Shown one piece after another: positions 1-5,302 of a DNA stretch of 8,319 nt (within the stretch, counting starts at the first letter, position 1; each line of letters starts with the position of its first letter). The notes under the pieces are model-generated. The model saw nothing but the letters and a program-made list of their open reading frames with translations, made no database searches and was not told where the DNA came from. Source of the DNA: Clostridia bacterium (lineage in GTDB: Bacteria; Bacillota_A; Clostridia; Oscillospirales; Acutalibacteraceae). Both the position numbers and the translations under genes were made by a program. Where the stretch lies: the NCBI GenBank assembly GCA_017549665.1, contig JAFYUD010000267.1:1-8319 (forward strand), given 5' to 3'.

Positions 1-457
1 CCTCAGGTGCGGCTGAATCAGCAGCGCTGTTCTGAACAACAACCTCACTGTCATATTTAAGACCGAAGCCGCCCAGAATATCATCGAAATCATTATAGCT
101 GCTCCATTTGTTATAAAGGTCTTTGTAATAATTGAGAATCACGGACTCAACAGCGCTGTAATCCGACTTTTCTACAAATTCAACTATAACATCGTCCTGC
201 TTTGCTTTGTCAATTTTTCTGACAGTTACATTGGTTGCCGCAACACCGCCTATAATAATTGCAATTGCAGCTGCAACTGAAGTTATGATTTTAATTATCT
301 TTCCTGTTTTCTTTTCCTTACGGACTTTAGGGTCTACAATTCCGCCGTTTTCATTGATAAGTTGTTCAATATTCTCCGCAGACAGTGATTCGGGAAGTGT
401 GATTTCCTCATTATCAAGCTGTTTTTCAAGCTCATTTAAAAATTCTTTGTCTTTCAT
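1..457 (-). CDS. Membrane-anchored protein partnered with the ECF sigma factor, probable anti-sigma-like regulator (C-terminus beyond left edge)
   Basis: An open frame starts at ATG 457-455 and runs uninterrupted for 152 codons to the left edge, so the C-terminus is missing. A GGAGGAC ribosome site sits 6 bases before the ATG. The protein begins MKDKEFLNELEKQL. It has an acidic cytoplasmic stretch of about 53 residues that includes LPESLSAENI, then a basic patch (VRKEKKTGK). One hydrophobic segment follows at about residues 54-76 (IIKIITSVAAAIAIIIGGVAA). The remainder is predicted to lie outside the membrane and ends in a low-complexity NSAADSAAPE linker. It starts 17 bases after the ECF sigma gene stop, so the two are almost certainly co-transcribed. 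That context and the single-pass topology suggest an anti-sigma or signal-sensing role. Similar proteins in Clostridia often carry an extracytoplasmic beta-propeller after such a linker, but that part is not in the window, so this is inference. Confidence 0.75.
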   Translation of the reverse strand, partial: MKDKEFLNELEKQLDNEEITLPESLSAENIEQLINENGGIVDPKVRKEKKTGKIIKIITSVAAAIAIIIGGVAATNVTVRKIDKAKQDDVIVEFVEKSDYSAVESVILNYYKDLYNKWSSYNDFDDILGGFGLKYDSEVVVQNSAADSAAPE

Positions 458-474
458 TCTGTTGTCCTCCCTAT

Positions 475-996
475 CTACTGTAATATATCCCGCAATTTTT
501 TAAGAGAGCGTGAAAGCTTTGAACGCACAGAGCCGGATGTCATATCAAGCATACCTGCAATTTCTCCGCTTTTATAGCGTCCTATAACACTGAGAAGCAC
601 AATCTGTCTCTCATCCTCCGCAAGTGCTGACAATGCATCGTATACTTCAGCTGAAAGTGATGCATCAACAACCTTTTCATCTGCCACTGCTTCATGAATT
701 TCATGGATTGCCACGGTGCAGACACTGTCTGCGGGATTGGTCAGCTTACTCTTGCACACGTTTGACAGAATCTTGAACATCCACGATTTGAACGCAGAAG
801 GCTTCTGAAGTTTTGCTATGTTACGGAAAGATAACAAAACAGCCTCCTGCACGCAATCCTCTGCATCCGCACTGTTACCGGTATACCACAGTGCGAATTT
901 ATAAAGGTCTGTTGCATAGAAGCTGTAGACAGTCGCAAAAGCTTTGCTGTTTCCTGTCTGAGCTTCTCTGACGAGTTTATCGAGATCATTCTTCAT
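475..996 (-). CDS. ECF-type RNA polymerase sigma factor (sigma-70 family, regions 2 and 4)
   Basis: The 173-residue protein has the two-domain ECF architecture. Region 2 spans about residues 10-75 and includes the DAEDCVQEAVLLSFRNI motif, a core-binding and -10-reading segment. A linker follows, then region 4 at about residues 118-172 with a helix-turn-helix (YKSGEIAGMLDMTSGSVRSKLSRSLKKLRDIL). Regions 1 and 3 are absent, as in other group 4 sigma factors. The start is called at ATG 996-994, preceded by a GGGGGCGAGG ribosome site. The frame stays open upstream to a TTG at 1068, but those 24 codons would overlap a clear ECF-type promoter (1019-1048), so the longer start is rejected. The gene is followed 17 bases later by a membrane-anchored protein, the usual sigma/anti-sigma layout. 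The stimulus and regulon cannot be told from the sequence. Confidence 0.9.
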   Translation of the reverse strand: MKNDLDKLVREAQTGNSKAFATVYSFYATDLYKFALWYTGNSADAEDCVQEAVLLSFRNIAKLQKPSAFKSWMFKILSNVCKSKLTNPADSVCTVAIHEIHEAVADEKVVDASLSAEVYDALSALAEDERQIVLLSVIGRYKSGEIAGMLDMTSGSVRSKLSRSLKKLRDILQ

Positions 997-1018
997 AGTG
1001 CCTCGCCCCCTTCGTCTA

Positions 1019-1048
1019 TTAGACTGAGAAAAACAACAAAGTGTTGCA
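1019..1048 (-). promoter_or_regulatory. Putative ECF-sigma promoter, likely autoregulatory
   Basis: On the minus strand TGCAAC (1048-1043) is followed after 18 bases by GTCTAA (1024-1019), within the string AGTCTAATAGACG. An AAC-containing -35 element with a GTC-type -10 is typical of ECF sigma promoters, and its position directly before an ECF gene suggests self-activation. Initiation about 7 bases downstream would fall near 1012, leaving only about 15 bases of leader, just enough for the GGGGGCGAGG ribosome site. Confidence 0.6.
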
Positions 1049-1112
1049 ATGAAATGTAAAATTTTCAAAAAAAATCAGAATTTAACTTTTTTAATTAACA
1101 ATTCACATTGTA

Positions 1113-1134
1113 CATTTAAATAATTGTTTAAATG
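1113..1134. repeat. AT-rich inverted repeat over the lysoplasmalogenase stop codon
   Basis: CATTTAAA (1113-1120) and TTTAAATG (1127-1134) are perfect arms around a 6-base loop, overlapping the TAA at 1130-1128. There is no GC pairing in the core and no T run directly after it on the minus strand. At best it is a weak terminator or 3' end stabiliser; no better terminator is visible before the ECF promoter. Confidence 0.3.
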
Positions 1135-1835
1135 AACATCAGTGATGCTGCAATAAGAAACTGTGCTGTATAGTATGTTGTATGGTTTGTGATAACATCA
1201 ACAGGTCTTCTCTTGCCTTCACCGAAATATGTACCTGAAAGGATAAGATCAGAAATAAGGAAGAATACGCCACCAGCAAACATAAAGTTGAGAGTCATAT
1301 TCTCAAACTTATTCATAATCGCAAGTGATGCTGAAAGGAATGTCATAAATGCAAGGACAAAGCCGTAAATTGCCGTAATTGCCTTGAATTTGCCGTAGAC
1401 CATTTTCATAGGCTTCTCAATAACGAGTGTACCGACAGCAAGAACAACTGCAAGAATTGCAGGAATGATTATATACTTGATCTGAGCAAAATCAACATAA
1501 TTGATAAACAGACCTGCAAGGAATATGATATGACCTGTCATAAATGCGCCGAAGCCTGCAAATGTGAAAATATCATTATCCTGAGGATAAACCCACTTGA
1601 GGTCAAGCCAGATATCACCCATAAGACCGAAAACGAGACCGACGATAACAAGAAGTGCAAAGCTGAAGTTTTCACTTGCAGTGTTCATCATTGCCGCAGC
1701 AGCACCGCAGCTGACAAAAAGTACACTTGTAAGTCCCTTGATAAGAAGCGCTTTTACTCCGCCCTCTCTGACACGAAGCACATTGAATGCTATGCATGAA
1801 ATAATTCCTGCTGCAAGTAATACATAAAATAACAT
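1128..1835 (-). CDS. YhhN/TMEM86-family integral membrane protein, probable lysoplasmalogenase
   Basis: The protein has 235 residues and is almost entirely hydrophobic, with about eight predicted membrane spans. It carries the landmarks of the YhhN family: a GD pair in LVFGLMGDIWLD (G73-D74), a His-containing segment after FGAFMTGH (H102), FFLISDLILS with S195-D196, and a C-terminal YYTAQFLIAASLM. Characterised members (human TMEM86B, bacterial YhhN) cleave the vinyl-ether bond of lysoplasmalogens to release an aldehyde, and conserved aspartates are needed. Plasmalogens are common in anaerobic Clostridia, so membrane lipid turnover is a sensible role here. The start is fixed by AGGAGGA 5 bases before ATG 1835-1833. 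It is divergent from the lipoprotein gene, with its own sigma-A promoter, and the ECF promoter lies just after its stop. The fold family is fairly sure; the substrate is inferred. Confidence 0.82.
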   Translation of the reverse strand: MLFYVLLAAGIISCIAFNVLRVREGGVKALLIKGLTSVLFVSCGAAAAMMNTASENFSFALLVIVGLVFGLMGDIWLDLKWVYPQDNDIFTFAGFGAFMTGHIIFLAGLFINYVDFAQIKYIIIPAILAVVLAVGTLVIEKPMKMVYGKFKAITAIYGFVLAFMTFLSASLAIMNKFENMTLNFMFAGGVFFLISDLILSGTYFGEGKRRPVDVITNHTTYYTAQFLIAASLMFI

Positions 1836-1851
1836 AATAATCCTCCTGATG

Positions 1852-1863
1852 AAGAAATTTCTT
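1852..1863. repeat. 12-base perfect palindrome at the predicted transcription start
   Basis: AAGAAATTTCTT equals its own reverse complement and lies at the predicted start of the lysoplasmalogenase transcript. It could be a small operator, but AT-rich palindromes this short arise easily by chance. Confidence 0.25.
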
Positions 1864-1869
1864 TATTTC

Positions 1870-1898
1870 ATTATAGCAAACCCCATGCAACTTTGCAA
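1870..1898 (-). promoter_or_regulatory. Sigma-A promoter with extended -10 for the lysoplasmalogenase gene
   Basis: On the minus strand TTGCAA (1898-1893), a 17-base spacer and TATAAT (1875-1870) form a near-consensus promoter. TGC directly before the -10 gives an extended -10. Initiation near 1863 would leave a leader of about 27 bases containing the AGGAGGA ribosome site. Confidence 0.7.
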
Positions 1899-1923
1899 TA
1901 TTGATTTTTTATTTCTCAGTTGC

Positions 1924-1952
1924 TTGACAAGTCAGCATATTTGTAGGATAAT
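1924..1952 (+). promoter_or_regulatory. Sigma-A promoter for the lipoprotein gene
   Basis: A perfect -35 TTGACA (1924-1929), a 17-base spacer and GATAAT (1947-1952) form a strong sigma-A promoter. The ribosome site ACGGAGGA (1957-1964) begins only 4 bases after the -10, so initiation must occur almost at its edge and the leader would be only about 15 bases. Confidence 0.7.
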
Positions 1953-1971
1953 ATAGACGGAGGATTTTTGT

Positions 1972-2691
1972 ATGAAAAGATTTTTTATTATATTTCTTTG
2001 CATTCTGTCAGTTTTCACTCTTGCTTCATGTAACAAGCAGGATGGCGGCGGAAGCGTAAACGTGGGAGATTATGTGCTTCCCGAGGTAACATCAGAAACA
2101 ACTACAGCAAAACCGATTCCCGACAATCTTCTCGAGTCCGATACATCATGGCTTGACTGTTACGCACTTGAATACAGCTATTACGACACAAAAACAGGTG
2201 AATCAAAAATAGCAGAAGGCAGATTCGGAAATTATTATCAGTCACTTGACTATGCCACAAACACAATCACATTCTATTCTCAGGAAGACGGCTATATACT
2301 GCAGTATGTACTCAACAACAACACAAAATCAGGTACTGCGGCTGTCGTTACAGGGTCAACAATTGACAACCTTTATTCAGGCTTTGCAATGCTTTCAACA
2401 TGCGACCCCTACTTCCCTCTTTACAACAATGTAACTGAAGTTGGCAAGGATTTTGTTGCAAACCGCAGTGTAACACGTTACAAGCAGACTCAGACAGAAA
2501 ACGGCGTTGTAACAAAAATTGCGTACATCTGGATTGATGATGAGCTGGGCTTTGCATCAAAATGTGAGCAGTATGACGCTGTCACTCAGGCTCTTGAACT
2601 GAGATGGGAGTTATTGTCATTCACACGTAACGCAACAGAAGAAGCTGTCAAGGTGAATACAGATGCATTCTCACTCAGCACTGAAAACTGA
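1972..2691 (+). CDS. Secreted lipoprotein of unknown function
   Basis: The 239-residue protein begins with a lipoprotein signal peptide: K2-R3, a hydrophobic core FFIIFLCILSVF, and the lipobox L17-A18-S19-C20. It should therefore be cleaved before C20, lipidated and held on the outer face of the membrane. A Gly/Ser- and Thr-rich linker follows to about residue 50. The rest is a soluble domain rich in Tyr, Asn and Thr with alternating polar/hydrophobic strands, such as NTITFYSQEDGYILQYV and NGVVTKIAYIWID. This suggests a mainly beta fold, perhaps LolA-like, but I do not recognise the family. The ribosome site GGAGGA lies 7 bases before ATG 1972. It is a single-gene unit: the lysoplasmalogenase is divergent upstream and a terminator lies 12 bases after the TGA. 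No function is assigned. Confidence 0.8.
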   Translation: MKRFFIIFLCILSVFTLASCNKQDGGGSVNVGDYVLPEVTSETTTAKPIPDNLLESDTSWLDCYALEYSYYDTKTGESKIAEGRFGNYYQSLDYATNTITFYSQEDGYILQYVLNNNTKSGTAAVVTGSTIDNLYSGFAMLSTCDPYFPLYNNVTEVGKDFVANRSVTRYKQTQTENGVVTKIAYIWIDDELGFASKCEQYDAVTQALELRWELLSFTRNATEEAVKVNTDAFSLSTEN

Positions 2692-2702
2692 ATAAAAAAA
2701 GT

Positions 2703-2746
2703 AATGCGATGAGTTTATATGACTCACCGCATTTTTTTATTTTTTC
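2703..2746. terminator. Bidirectional intrinsic terminator between the lipoprotein gene and rlmA
   Basis: Twelve-base arms 2703-2714 and 2722-2733 (AATGCGATGAGT / ACTCACCGCATT) enclose a 7-base loop, followed by a T-rich run. The plus-strand RNA has one A-C mismatch; in the minus-strand RNA the same position is a G-U pair, so that stem is continuous. The minus side also has a U run (CTTTTTTT). The rlmA stop codon lies inside the plus-strand T tract. Confidence 0.85.
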
Positions 2747-3525
2747 ACAAATGTTCTTATTATAAATTCAAAACCGATTTCAAGCGAACCCACATTTCCG
2801 AGCTTTTCAATATCCTTCTGAGATGTCCTGTAATAATACGGTGTCATTGAAAACAACCGCATTATATCATCATTTGAATCAACCACACTGCGGCTTGAGA
2901 CCACTTCACTGCTTACAAGGCTAAGCCCCTCGTAATCAGTTTTATCCTCATTGTTTTCATATGGTGTATCATAAATAAGCTCTTTAAGCTCCCACAGATG
3001 GCGTTTCGCAGGAACGACAGAAAGAAGAATTCCGTCCTTCTTCAGAATTCTTGCAAATTCCTTTTCATTGAACGGTGCGCATATCTGAAACGCAGCATCA
3101 ATGCTGTTGCTTTCAAGGGGAATTGCCGCAATATTCGCAACAAAGAAAAAGTTGTTTTTATGCTTTTTTGCGGCAGGCTTTATCATTTCCTTTGAAATAT
3201 CAAAGCCCCACACCTGAACGCCTGATTTTTCAGCAATAAGATTTGTATAATACCCCTCACCGCATGATATATCAAGTGCATTATTTCTGCCTTTTATCAT
3301 TTCGGCTATTTTCAGCGCAAGAAAATCGTAATATCCTTTTTCAAGAAAAGCACGTCTTGACTTTGCCATATCTTTATTGTCACCGATAAGACTTCCTGAC
3401 TTATGTTTACCTGTAAGAAGATTTACATAGCCTTCCTTTGCCGTGTCATAGGCATGACCGTTTGCACAGCGGAAGGTGGAGTCGGTTTTATTTAATTTCT
3501 GTAAGCATACAGGACAGATGAGCAT
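2737..3525 (-). CDS. rlmA: 23S rRNA (guanine-N1)-methyltransferase, RlmA family
   Basis: The 262-residue protein opens with a zinc-binding module (C4-P-V-C7, C20, H24). It continues with the family signature AKEGYVNLL (29-37) and the segment AKSRRAFLEKGYY. The SAM-binding motif I is LDISCGEGYY (84-93), the second acidic motif WGFDISKEMIKPAAKK follows, and then FQICAPFNEKEFARILKKDG. The late segments AKRHLWELKELIY and LFSMTPYYYR also match E. coli RlmA order. RlmA enzymes methylate N1 of G745 (RlmA-I, Gram-negative) or G748 (RlmA-II/TlrB, Gram-positive) in helix 35 of 23S rRNA. By lineage G748 is the likelier target here. RlmA-II methylation is known to influence sensitivity to some macrolides and telithromycin. 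The start is set by AGAGG 7 bases before ATG 3525-3523. I see no convincing promoter directly upstream. Confidence 0.92.
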   Translation of the reverse strand: MLICPVCLQKLNKTDSTFRCANGHAYDTAKEGYVNLLTGKHKSGSLIGDNKDMAKSRRAFLEKGYYDFLALKIAEMIKGRNNALDISCGEGYYTNLIAEKSGVQVWGFDISKEMIKPAAKKHKNNFFFVANIAAIPLESNSIDAAFQICAPFNEKEFARILKKDGILLSVVPAKRHLWELKELIYDTPYENNEDKTDYEGLSLVSSEVVSSRSVVDSNDDIMRLFSMTPYYYRTSQKDIEKLGNVGSLEIGFEFIIRTFVKK

Positions 3526-3549
3526 ATTATTACCTCTTTTTAATCTTAC

Positions 3550-3578
3550 GGATAATATGTGATTTTTTGCACAAACTT
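3550..3578 (+). promoter_or_regulatory. Possible forespore (sigma-G-like) promoter for spoVAE
   Basis: GGATA (3550-3554), 17 bases, then CAAACTT (3572-3578) resembles the sigma-G pattern of a GNATR -35 and CATNNTA -10, with a full -35 match and 5 of 7 at -10. Other SpoVA genes are sigma-G dependent, which supports the idea. The spacing is one base short of the commonest value, so confidence is low. Initiation near 3585 would again leave a very short leader. Confidence 0.35.
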
Positions 3579-3596
3579 TATCCGAGGTGTAAATTT

Positions 3597-3950
3597 ATGA
3601 TTTTTCTGAAAGCATTTGTAACAGGCGGAATTATCTGCATCATAGGACAGATTCTGATTGACAACACAAAGCTTACATCAGGAAGAATTCTTGTGGGATT
3701 TGTTGTAGCAGGTGTTGTGCTGACAGCAATGGGACTTTATCAGCCGATTGTTGACTTTGCAGGATCAGGTGCTACAGTGCCACTGACAGGCTTCGGTTAT
3801 ACCCTTGTTGAAGGCACAAGAAAAGCCATACAGGAGCAGGGGCTCATAGGCGCATTGTCAGGACCGCTGACGGCTTGTTCATCAGGTGTGATGGCTGCCT
3901 TGCTTTCAGGTCTTGTTGTTTCTTTTTTCTCAAAACCTAAATCAAAATAA
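3597..3950 (+). CDS. spoVAE: SpoVAE-type membrane protein (stage V sporulation, dipicolinate channel component)
   Basis: The 117-residue hydrophobic protein has three to four predicted membrane spans and closely follows the SpoVAE/SpoVAEb pattern. Its segments are MIFLKAFVTGGIICIIGQIL, then AMGLYQPIVDFAGSGATVPLTGFGYTLVEG (residues 44-73), then GLIGALSGPLTACSSGVMAALLSGLVVSFF and a basic KPKSK tail. Usual family length is about 115-125, so it is complete. SpoVA proteins sit in the inner forespore/spore membrane and move dipicolinic acid and calcium in during sporulation and out during germination. The start is ATG 3597, with GAGGTG 7 bases upstream; a TTG at 3567 in the same frame has no ribosome site. 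In Clostridia this gene usually follows spoVAC and spoVAD. Here it stands alone between divergent rlmA and an oxidoreductase, so it is either a dispersed component or an extra paralog. Confidence 0.88.
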   Translation: MIFLKAFVTGGIICIIGQILIDNTKLTSGRILVGFVVAGVVLTAMGLYQPIVDFAGSGATVPLTGFGYTLVEGTRKAIQEQGLIGALSGPLTACSSGVMAALLSGLVVSFFSKPKSK

Positions 3951-3961
3951 TCTTTTTTCTG

Positions 3962-3989
3962 ATTATACCACAATTTCCTGATTTTGCAA
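3962..3989 (-). promoter_or_regulatory. Putative sigma-A promoter pointing antisense across spoVAE towards rlmA
   Basis: On the minus strand TTGCAA (3989-3984), a 16-base spacer and a perfect TATAAT (3967-3962) preceded by TGG make an extended -10 promoter. It uses the same TTGCAA -35 as the lysoplasmalogenase promoter. It would initiate near 3955, just past the spoVAE stop, and transcribe the full antisense of spoVAE before reaching rlmA at 3525. Confidence 0.5.
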
Positions 3990-4019
3990 ATTATTTATAA
4001 TATTTATCAATAAAAATGC

Positions 4020-4048
4020 TTGTATTTAATATATATCTGTGCTAAAAT
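4020..4048 (+). promoter_or_regulatory. Sigma-A promoter with extended -10 for the oxidoreductase
   Basis: TTGTAT (4020-4025), a 17-base spacer and TAAAAT (4043-4048) preceded by TGC (4040-4042) form an extended -10 promoter with a weak -35. Initiation near 4055 gives a leader of about 36 bases that contains the palindrome at 4059-4075 and the GGAGG site at 4079-4083. Confidence 0.55.
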
Positions 4049-4058
4049 AACAACAAAT

Positions 4059-4075
4059 AATCTTTCTGAAAGATT
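4059..4075 (+). repeat. 17-base inverted repeat in the oxidoreductase leader
   Basis: AATCTTTC-T-GAAAGATT is a perfect inverted repeat centred on T4067, four bases after the predicted start and three bases before the ribosome site. It has the size and placement of a repressor operator. As RNA, only a weak 6-pair AT-rich hairpin with a 5-base loop could form. Confidence 0.4.
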
Positions 4076-4090
4076 TTTGGAGGTATTTTT

Positions 4091-5245
4091 ATGGCAGATA
4101 ACATTCTCGACCGTTTCAAAACAAACACTGAGGAGCAGGTGGTCGACGCTTCCAAGAAGGTCAAGGTCGGTATCATCGGTACAGGATGGATTGCAGAAGC
4201 TCATGCAGCTTGCTACAAGAGATGCCCTGACGTTGAAATCGTAGCTCTTGCTGATATCGTTCCCGGAAAAGCTGAAAAGTTCGCAAAGGACAACGGCATT
4301 GAAGGCGCAAGAATTTATAACAGCGACCGTGAGCTTATCGATAACGAGGCTGACATTGACGCAGTAAGTGTTTGTACATACAACAGACAGCACGCACCCT
4401 GTACAGTATACGCTCTTGAGCATGGTGTAAACGTTCTTCTTGAAAAACCCATGTGTGTAACAACTGAAGAAGCAGTTGAAATCTGCAGAGCTGAAAAGAA
4501 GAGCGGCAAGCTCCTTTCAATCGGCTTCCAGCCCAGATTTGACGAAAACATGAAGATGGTAAAGAAGGTTGTTGAATCAGGCGAGCTTGGTCAGATTTAT
4601 TATATCCAGACAGGCGGCGGAAGAAGAAAGGGTATCCCCACTCCTTACGGCACATCCTTCATTGAAGACGAGACTGCAGGTATCGGCGCTCTTGCTGACA
4701 TCGGCTGTTACTCTCTCGATATGGTTCTCAATGCTGTAGGCTATCCCAAGCCCCTTACAGTTTCAGGTTACATGTCAGACTTCTTCGGCAAGGATCCTGC
4801 TACATATCCCGAACATCCCGAATATGCTGAAAAGTTCAGCGTTGATGATTTCGGCGCAGGCTTTATCCGTCTTGAAGGCGGCATCATCCTCGACTTCAGA
4901 ATTGCATGGGACATGCACCTTGACACTCCCGGTGACACAATCATCATGGGTACAAAGGGCAGCCTCCGTATTCCTTCAACAGAATGCTGGAACGGCTCAA
5001 TCGGCGGTCCTCTCAAGATCTATCACAACGTTGCAGGCATGAGCGTTGAAACAGAAATTCCTGAGAAGGATAACGATGTTGACAACTTCGACAAGAAGAT
5101 CAGATCTTTCATCGATGCTGTCAAGTACGGCGGAAAGTCTCCCGTTCCTTCAAGCCAGATCATCTACAATCAGGCTATCATTGACGGTATTGTACGTTCT
5201 GCAAGAGAAGGCAAGGAAGTTACAATCGACATCCCCGAAATCTGA
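4091..5245 (+). CDS. Gfo/Idh/MocA-family NAD(P)-dependent oxidoreductase
   Basis: The 384-residue protein has an N-terminal Rossmann domain with the glycine motif GIIGTGWIAEAH (27-38) and an acidic residue, D55, at the end of strand 2 (IVALADIV). The family EKP motif is at E118-K119-P120, with K119 the expected catalytic lysine. The C-terminal substrate domain includes GGGRRKGIPTPYG (175-187) and DIGCYSLD (203-210), where Tyr207 takes the place often held by His. Members oxidise or reduce sugars, inositols and related polyols. The substrate here cannot be read from the sequence, and no sugar transporter or kinase is adjacent. A 20-residue leader precedes the Rossmann fold. GGAGG lies 7 bases before the ATG. 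Codons favour AAG, ATC, GAC and AAC more than in neighbouring rlmA, hinting at strong expression. It is a single-gene unit ended by the 5259-5287 terminator. Confidence 0.9.
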   Translation: MADNILDRFKTNTEEQVVDASKKVKVGIIGTGWIAEAHAACYKRCPDVEIVALADIVPGKAEKFAKDNGIEGARIYNSDRELIDNEADIDAVSVCTYNRQHAPCTVYALEHGVNVLLEKPMCVTTEEAVEICRAEKKSGKLLSIGFQPRFDENMKMVKKVVESGELGQIYYIQTGGGRRKGIPTPYGTSFIEDETAGIGALADIGCYSLDMVLNAVGYPKPLTVSGYMSDFFGKDPATYPEHPEYAEKFSVDDFGAGFIRLEGGIILDFRIAWDMHLDTPGDTIIMGTKGSLRIPSTECWNGSIGGPLKIYHNVAGMSVETEIPEKDNDVDNFDKKIRSFIDAVKYGGKSPVPSSQIIYNQAIIDGIVRSAREGKEVTIDIPEI

Positions 5246-5258
5246 TAATTCACATAAG

Positions 5259-5287
5259 AAAAACCGCACTGAAAAGTGCGGTTTTTT
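5259..5287. terminator. Strong bidirectional intrinsic terminator (oxidoreductase / dnaG-rpoD operon)
   Basis: AAAAACCGCACT (5259-5270), a GAAA tetraloop (5271-5274) and AGTGCGG plus six T (5275-5287) form a 7-pair GC-rich stem that is extended by A-U pairs. The A run on one side and T run on the other make it work in both directions. It ends the oxidoreductase transcript (stop at 5245) and the minus-strand rpoD transcript (stop at 5303). Confidence 0.93.
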
Positions 5288-5302
5288 ATTGCATTCAAAT
5301 GA

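Noticed and set aside
207..503. Plus-strand frame of 98 codons rich in Ile, Ser and Phe
   Set aside because: It lies opposite the membrane-anchored protein and the end of the ECF gene, has no ribosome site, and its composition is that expected from the complement of the real frame.
997..1068. 24-codon N-terminal extension of the ECF sigma factor from TTG 1068
   Set aside because: It covers the probable promoter, encodes residues unlike any sigma region, and lacks a ribosome site. ATG 996 has a good one.
3567..3596. Upstream TTG start for spoVAE
   Set aside because: No ribosome site precedes it, and the added residues are not part of the family. ATG 3597 has GAGGTG at ideal spacing.
3526..3596. 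Local promoter for rlmA using TATTAT or TAAGAT
   Set aside because: No -35 at suitable spacing matches more than about half the consensus. It remains possible but is weaker than the site at 3962-3989.
3947..3966. ATAATC / GATTAT hairpin after spoVAE as a terminator
   Set aside because: Six AT-rich pairs around an 8-base loop with no T run after the stem. The T run is in the loop, and the right arm is better explained as the minus-strand -10 box.
4007..4423. Minus-strand frame of 138 codons opposite the oxidoreductase start
   Set aside because: It overlaps the strong oxidoreductase coding signal and its promoter, is cysteine- and valine-rich in the manner of an antisense shadow, and has no family resemblance.
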